Source: JBBRYW01 sp038253945 (GTDB taxonomy: Bacteria; Actinomycetota; Thermoleophilia; Gaiellales; Gaiellaceae). From it: a stretch of DNA of 64,000 nucleotides. The notes below the pieces were generated by a model. That model saw nothing but the letters and a program-made list of their open reading frames with translations. It ran no database searches and was not told where the DNA came from. The stretch is taken from assembly GCA_038253945.1 (NCBI GenBank), contig JBBSGR010000001.1:248001-312000 (forward strand), written 5' to 3'. The position numbers and the translations under genes are program-made. Shown piece after piece: positions 61,632 to 64,000 of this stretch (position 1 is its first letter; each line of letters starts with the position of its first letter).

Positions 61632-62008
61632 GAAGCCCGCGGCGGCGCCACGGCGTACCGCGTCTTCGTCCTGAGCCGCCCGTCCTGGAAGCAGAACTGG
61701 TATGCGCCGCTCGCGGCCGCGACGCCGTAGTACCAGCAGTCGACGACGATCCCTTCGACATCGACCGACTGCCGCGAGGCCGGCTCTCCGATGAGCCCTC
61801 GCAATCCGTCCTTCGTCACGCCGGCCGCGACCCGGTTGAACTCGAACTGGGACAGCTGAGCTCGGCTCTGCTCGACCGGGTGCCGGCTCTGGCGGACGAG
61901 CGCCTCGACCCGGTTTGGTGTGTCGCGAACGCTTGCGACCAGGCCCGTACCCGAGAGGACGAAGAAGACGCCGAGCGCGGCGAGGAGGAGCAAGAGCCAC
62001 TTGCCCAT
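61628..62008 (-). CDS. Membrane-anchored SmpA/OmlA-like (BamE-type) protein
   Basis: 126 aa. An N-terminal helix (WLLLLLAALGVFFVLSGTGL) is followed by an extracytoplasmic domain. FNRVAAGVTKDGLRGLIGEP is the 'f..v..GMt.deV..llGeP' motif of BamE-like domains, and VDCWYYGVAAASGAYQFCFQ is its later strand pair. No lipobox Cys at the start. ATG at 62008. Function outside proteobacteria is uncertain. Convergent with lipA by four bases. Confidence 0.75.
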   Translation of the reverse strand: MGKWLLLLLAALGVFFVLSGTGLVASVRDTPNRVEALVRQSRHPVEQSRAQLSQFEFNRVAAGVTKDGLRGLIGEPASRQSVDVEGIVVDCWYYGVAAASGAYQFCFQDGRLRTKTRYAVAPPRAS

Positions 62009-62256
62009 GCCTCCCTATTCGCTCTTCGGAGGCGATCTCTTCTGTGGGAATACGAGGCTCAGAAACAGACGGGCCAGCGGCACCGGCTCCTTGTCCGCCG
62101 CCCTCGGTTGTTCGGGCTGGTGCCGTTCCTCCCTGGACCCCTGCCCGGGGCGCGAAGCTTCCATCAAGAATGCCTTTCTCTAGCCGCAGGCCGGATGCGA
62201 GATCGGGTCGAGACGCCACTCTTGCACACGGGCCGGCCGGCAGGCAACCAGCATGT

Positions 62257-62284
62257 GAAAGGGCCGCCCGAGGGCGGCCCTTTC
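62257..62284 (-). terminator. Bidirectional hairpin terminator
   Basis: GAAAGGGCCGCCC pairs with GGGCGGCCCTTTC at a minimal loop (effective CGAG tetraloop). It is 22 bases after the stop of the large secreted-protein gene on the minus strand. The stem ends AAAGGG/CCCTTT match the hairpins at 50.0-50.1 kb. The remaining 62009-62256 holds no supported gene. Confidence 0.8.
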
Positions 62285-62306
62285 GTTTCAGCGCACGCCG
62301 TTTGGG

Positions 62307-64000
62307 TTAGCGCGGGAAGCTGATTACCCGCGTGTCCCAGTTCGCGAGGAACGGCGGGAACATGACGTCGCCCTGGATGTACTCGGTCGCCATCCAGATC
62401 GTGCCGCTCGCGTCGGCCACCGCCGCGGAATAGTCGCCCCAGCGCTCGACTCCGCTGCCGCCGTAGAAGCGGTATCCGCTGAAGCCGTCCGCCGGCCTCT
62501 GACCCGGTCCCGGCACGTTGACCGTCGGGCCGGTCCCCGAGAGATCGATCGTCGTGTCCGCCGCAGACGGGTAGTAGCCGGGACCGACGAGGGTGAAGGC
62601 CATCGCACCCCGGCCGGCGTGGTTGACGCCGATCGCCGGGTACATGACGTTCTCCTGGTTGACCGCTACGTAGCCCTGGTTCGCGACGGCTCCGCTCACC
62701 TGGGTCGTCGAGCCGCTGCCCGTGACGGACGGTGTGACGATGAACCAGGCGATGCCGACGTGGGTAGGGCCGTTCTCGGTCTTCACGACCGTATTCAGCC
62801 CGGAGAAGAGCTTGCCTGCGGGGTCACCACCCGGCGGCCGCACGTACACCGTCTGCTGCATCCGGTCGTCGTTCGCCGCAAGCAGGTTCTCGTGCTCCTT
62901 CAGCGACTGTCCCAGCGGATACGGGCCGGATTTCTGCTCGGCGTCCGGCGGCTGGCCGTACACCTCGCTCGGCAGGACGACGTTCGTCAGCCGCACATTG
63001 GGGCTGCTGGTCGTCAGCGACTGCGTGTTGGTCGCGGCCCAGGCTGCGATGCGGTTGTCCAGCGTCGCATCGAAGTCGAGTGCCGAGAGGAAGTACTCGG
63101 TCCCGCCGTTTGCGGTCTGCCAATCGGCCGGAGTCGGAGAGGTGGCCGGCTGGATCGAGTAGCCGGGGCCCTCGGCGAGCGGCGGATGGTTGGCCAGGAT
63201 CGTCAGGTTGTGCAGGCTGCCGAGGGTAAGAGCTGCTTTGTCCATGGCGTAGACGATGCCCCCGTTGAAGCCGTCAGCGAACAGCGGGAACTCGTTCGTC
63301 GAGACGAAGAAGCCGTACTTGTCGGCACCGATCAGCGGCTGGTCGCCGAGGCACGGGCAGTTCGCGTTGCTCGGCAGATTCGGATTAGCGGCGTCCGGCC
63401 CCGTGTTCGTGGTGTTGATCCGGTAGAAGTACCAGTCGGTCCGGTTCGTCGAAGGCATCGCTGTTTTCGACACCGCGATCTCGACGTGCGTCGGACCAAG
63501 GAAGGCGCCGGTGCTGCTGTTCCGGTCGATCGAGAGCACCGTGAAGAAGAACCGCTTCAGCTCCGGGTCGAAGTAGCACTTCGGGTCGCTCACGAACGTG
63601 CCGAAGATCGGCGCCGCACCGCGAATGATGGCGTGATCTCCGATGAAGAACGGGTTCAAGGCCATCGGGGGGTACACCGGCATTCCGCCCTGGTAGAAGG
63701 TGAACACGTCGTTCACGGCCTCCATCACGTAGCCCGTGTCGTTGACGCACAGGCCCTGGTCGGGCGGCTCGAGGCTGAACTGGCGCCTCGCGTCGGCCGT
63801 TCGCTGGTCGGCGAAGTTCAGGCCGAGGAAGCTGAAGCCGGGCCCAGGCCCGTTGACCGGTGTGGACGTTGGCCTCGGCACGTGCGCAGACGGCACGTGT
63901 GCCTGGCTCTGCGAGTTCGGAATGTCGCGGTTGACCTCCGCCTGAGGCGCGAGCTCCGTCGGATCGAGGTTCGAGCCGCGAGTGGCGGCACGGGACGAGC
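62307..64000 (-). CDS. Large secreted-type protein of unknown function, 5' end outside window
   Basis: At least 564 codons; the frame is open to the right edge, so signal peptide and start lie beyond. The visible part reads DADAR-type repeats of PQAEVNRDIPNSQSQAHVPS, then FSFLGLNFADQRTADARRQF, GYVMEAVNDVFTFYQGGMPV, YFDPELKRFFFTVLSIDRNS and the end YSAAVADASGTIWMATEYIQ. Sparse Cys, many Gly/Asn/Pro. It resembles exported actinobacterial proteins with a propeller-like fold, but I cannot assign a family. The hairpin 22 bases after its stop ends the unit. Confidence 0.75.
   Translation of the reverse strand, partial: SSRAATRGSNLDPTELAPQAEVNRDIPNSQSQAHVPSAHVPRPTSTPVNGPGPGFSFLGLNFADQRTADARRQFSLEPPDQGLCVNDTGYVMEAVNDVFTFYQGGMPVYPPMALNPFFIGDHAIIRGAAPIFGTFVSDPKCYFDPELKRFFFTVLSIDRNSSTGAFLGPTHVEIAVSKTAMPSTNRTDWYFYRINTTNTGPDAANPNLPSNANCPCLGDQPLIGADKYGFFVSTNEFPLFADGFNGGIVYAMDKAALTLGSLHNLTILANHPPLAEGPGYSIQPATSPTPADWQTANGGTEYFLSALDFDATLDNRIAAWAATNTQSLTTSSPNVRLTNVVLPSEVYGQPPDAEQKSGPYPLGQSLKEHENLLAANDDRMQQTVYVRPPGGDPAGKLFSGLNTVVKTENGPTHVGIAWFIVTPSVTGSGSTTQVSGAVANQGYVAVNQENVMYPAIGVNHAGRGAMAFTLVGPGYYPSAADTTIDLSGTGPTVNVPGPGQRPADGFSGYRFYGGSGVERWGDYSAAVADASGTIWMATEYIQGDVMFPPFLANWDTRVISFPR

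Overview
The window is a chromosomal segment of a very GC-rich bacterium. GTG starts are frequent, and neighbouring genes often overlap by four bases (ATGA, GTGA, TTGA, perhaps CTGA). Gene content (a paaABCD epoxidase with a TetR-type regulator, MoxR-DUF58-DUF4129 cluster, two lipoate-dependent 2-oxoacid dehydrogenase gene sets, LAL-type LuxR regulator, CIRCE-controlled groESL) suggests an actinobacterium, perhaps Thermoleophilia (Gaiellales/Solirubrobacterales). The lineage is inferred from gene content only. I saw no phage, insertion sequence, CRISPR or plasmid functions; this is mostly core and catabolic chromosome.

Left part (1-22.7 kb). A minus-strand operon holds an AI-2E-type transporter, an ABC-2 exporter (ATPase and permease) and the 5' end of hemB. 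A plus-strand pair follows: a membrane-anchored LytM/M23-like protein that lacks the metal ligands, and a YmdB-type phosphodiesterase that apparently starts at CTG. Two polyprenol-sugar glycosyltransferase-like membrane proteins and a GNAT acetyltransferase come next. A long minus-strand run then reads, in transcription order, E1alpha, E1beta, an acetamidase/formamidase homologue, E2, a small membrane protein, an alkaline-phosphatase-superfamily hydrolase, pcm, acyP and GtrA. Upstream are a PadR regulator with a secreted alpha/beta hydrolase, the MoxR-DUF58-DUF4129 cluster and a lipid kinase homologue.

Centre (22.7-39.4 kb). A TetR gene and paaABCD diverge around a perfect palindrome that fits the published PaaR-type operator. 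paaE is absent. Further on lie paaG, paaF, a third crotonase with an EthD-like partner, an aldehyde dehydrogenase and a thiolase, so most of the phenylacetyl-CoA route is here but scattered. Between paaD and paaG is a broken zinc metalloprotease gene in two pieces around a small intact ORF. Upstream of paaF is a four-copy tandem repeat of about 86 bp. An MqnA/MqnD-family gene and a large LuxR-type ATPase regulator follow, overlapping by four bases.

Right part (39.4-64 kb). Small secreted proteins share an identical translation leader, and two are cysteine-containing paralogues. After these come metabolic genes, a tRNA-Arg with the unusual GCG anticodon, a truncated DUF4160 next to a DUF2442 gene, ygfZ, a sulfite-oxidase-fold enzyme and a secreted Asp-box protein. 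Two strong bidirectional hairpins separate the latter from groES-groEL, which has a promoter and CIRCE. A second E1alpha-E1beta-E2 set follows, with lipB and lipA just downstream, so enzyme and cofactor synthesis are adjacent; no E3 gene is in the window. The window ends inside a large secreted protein gene.
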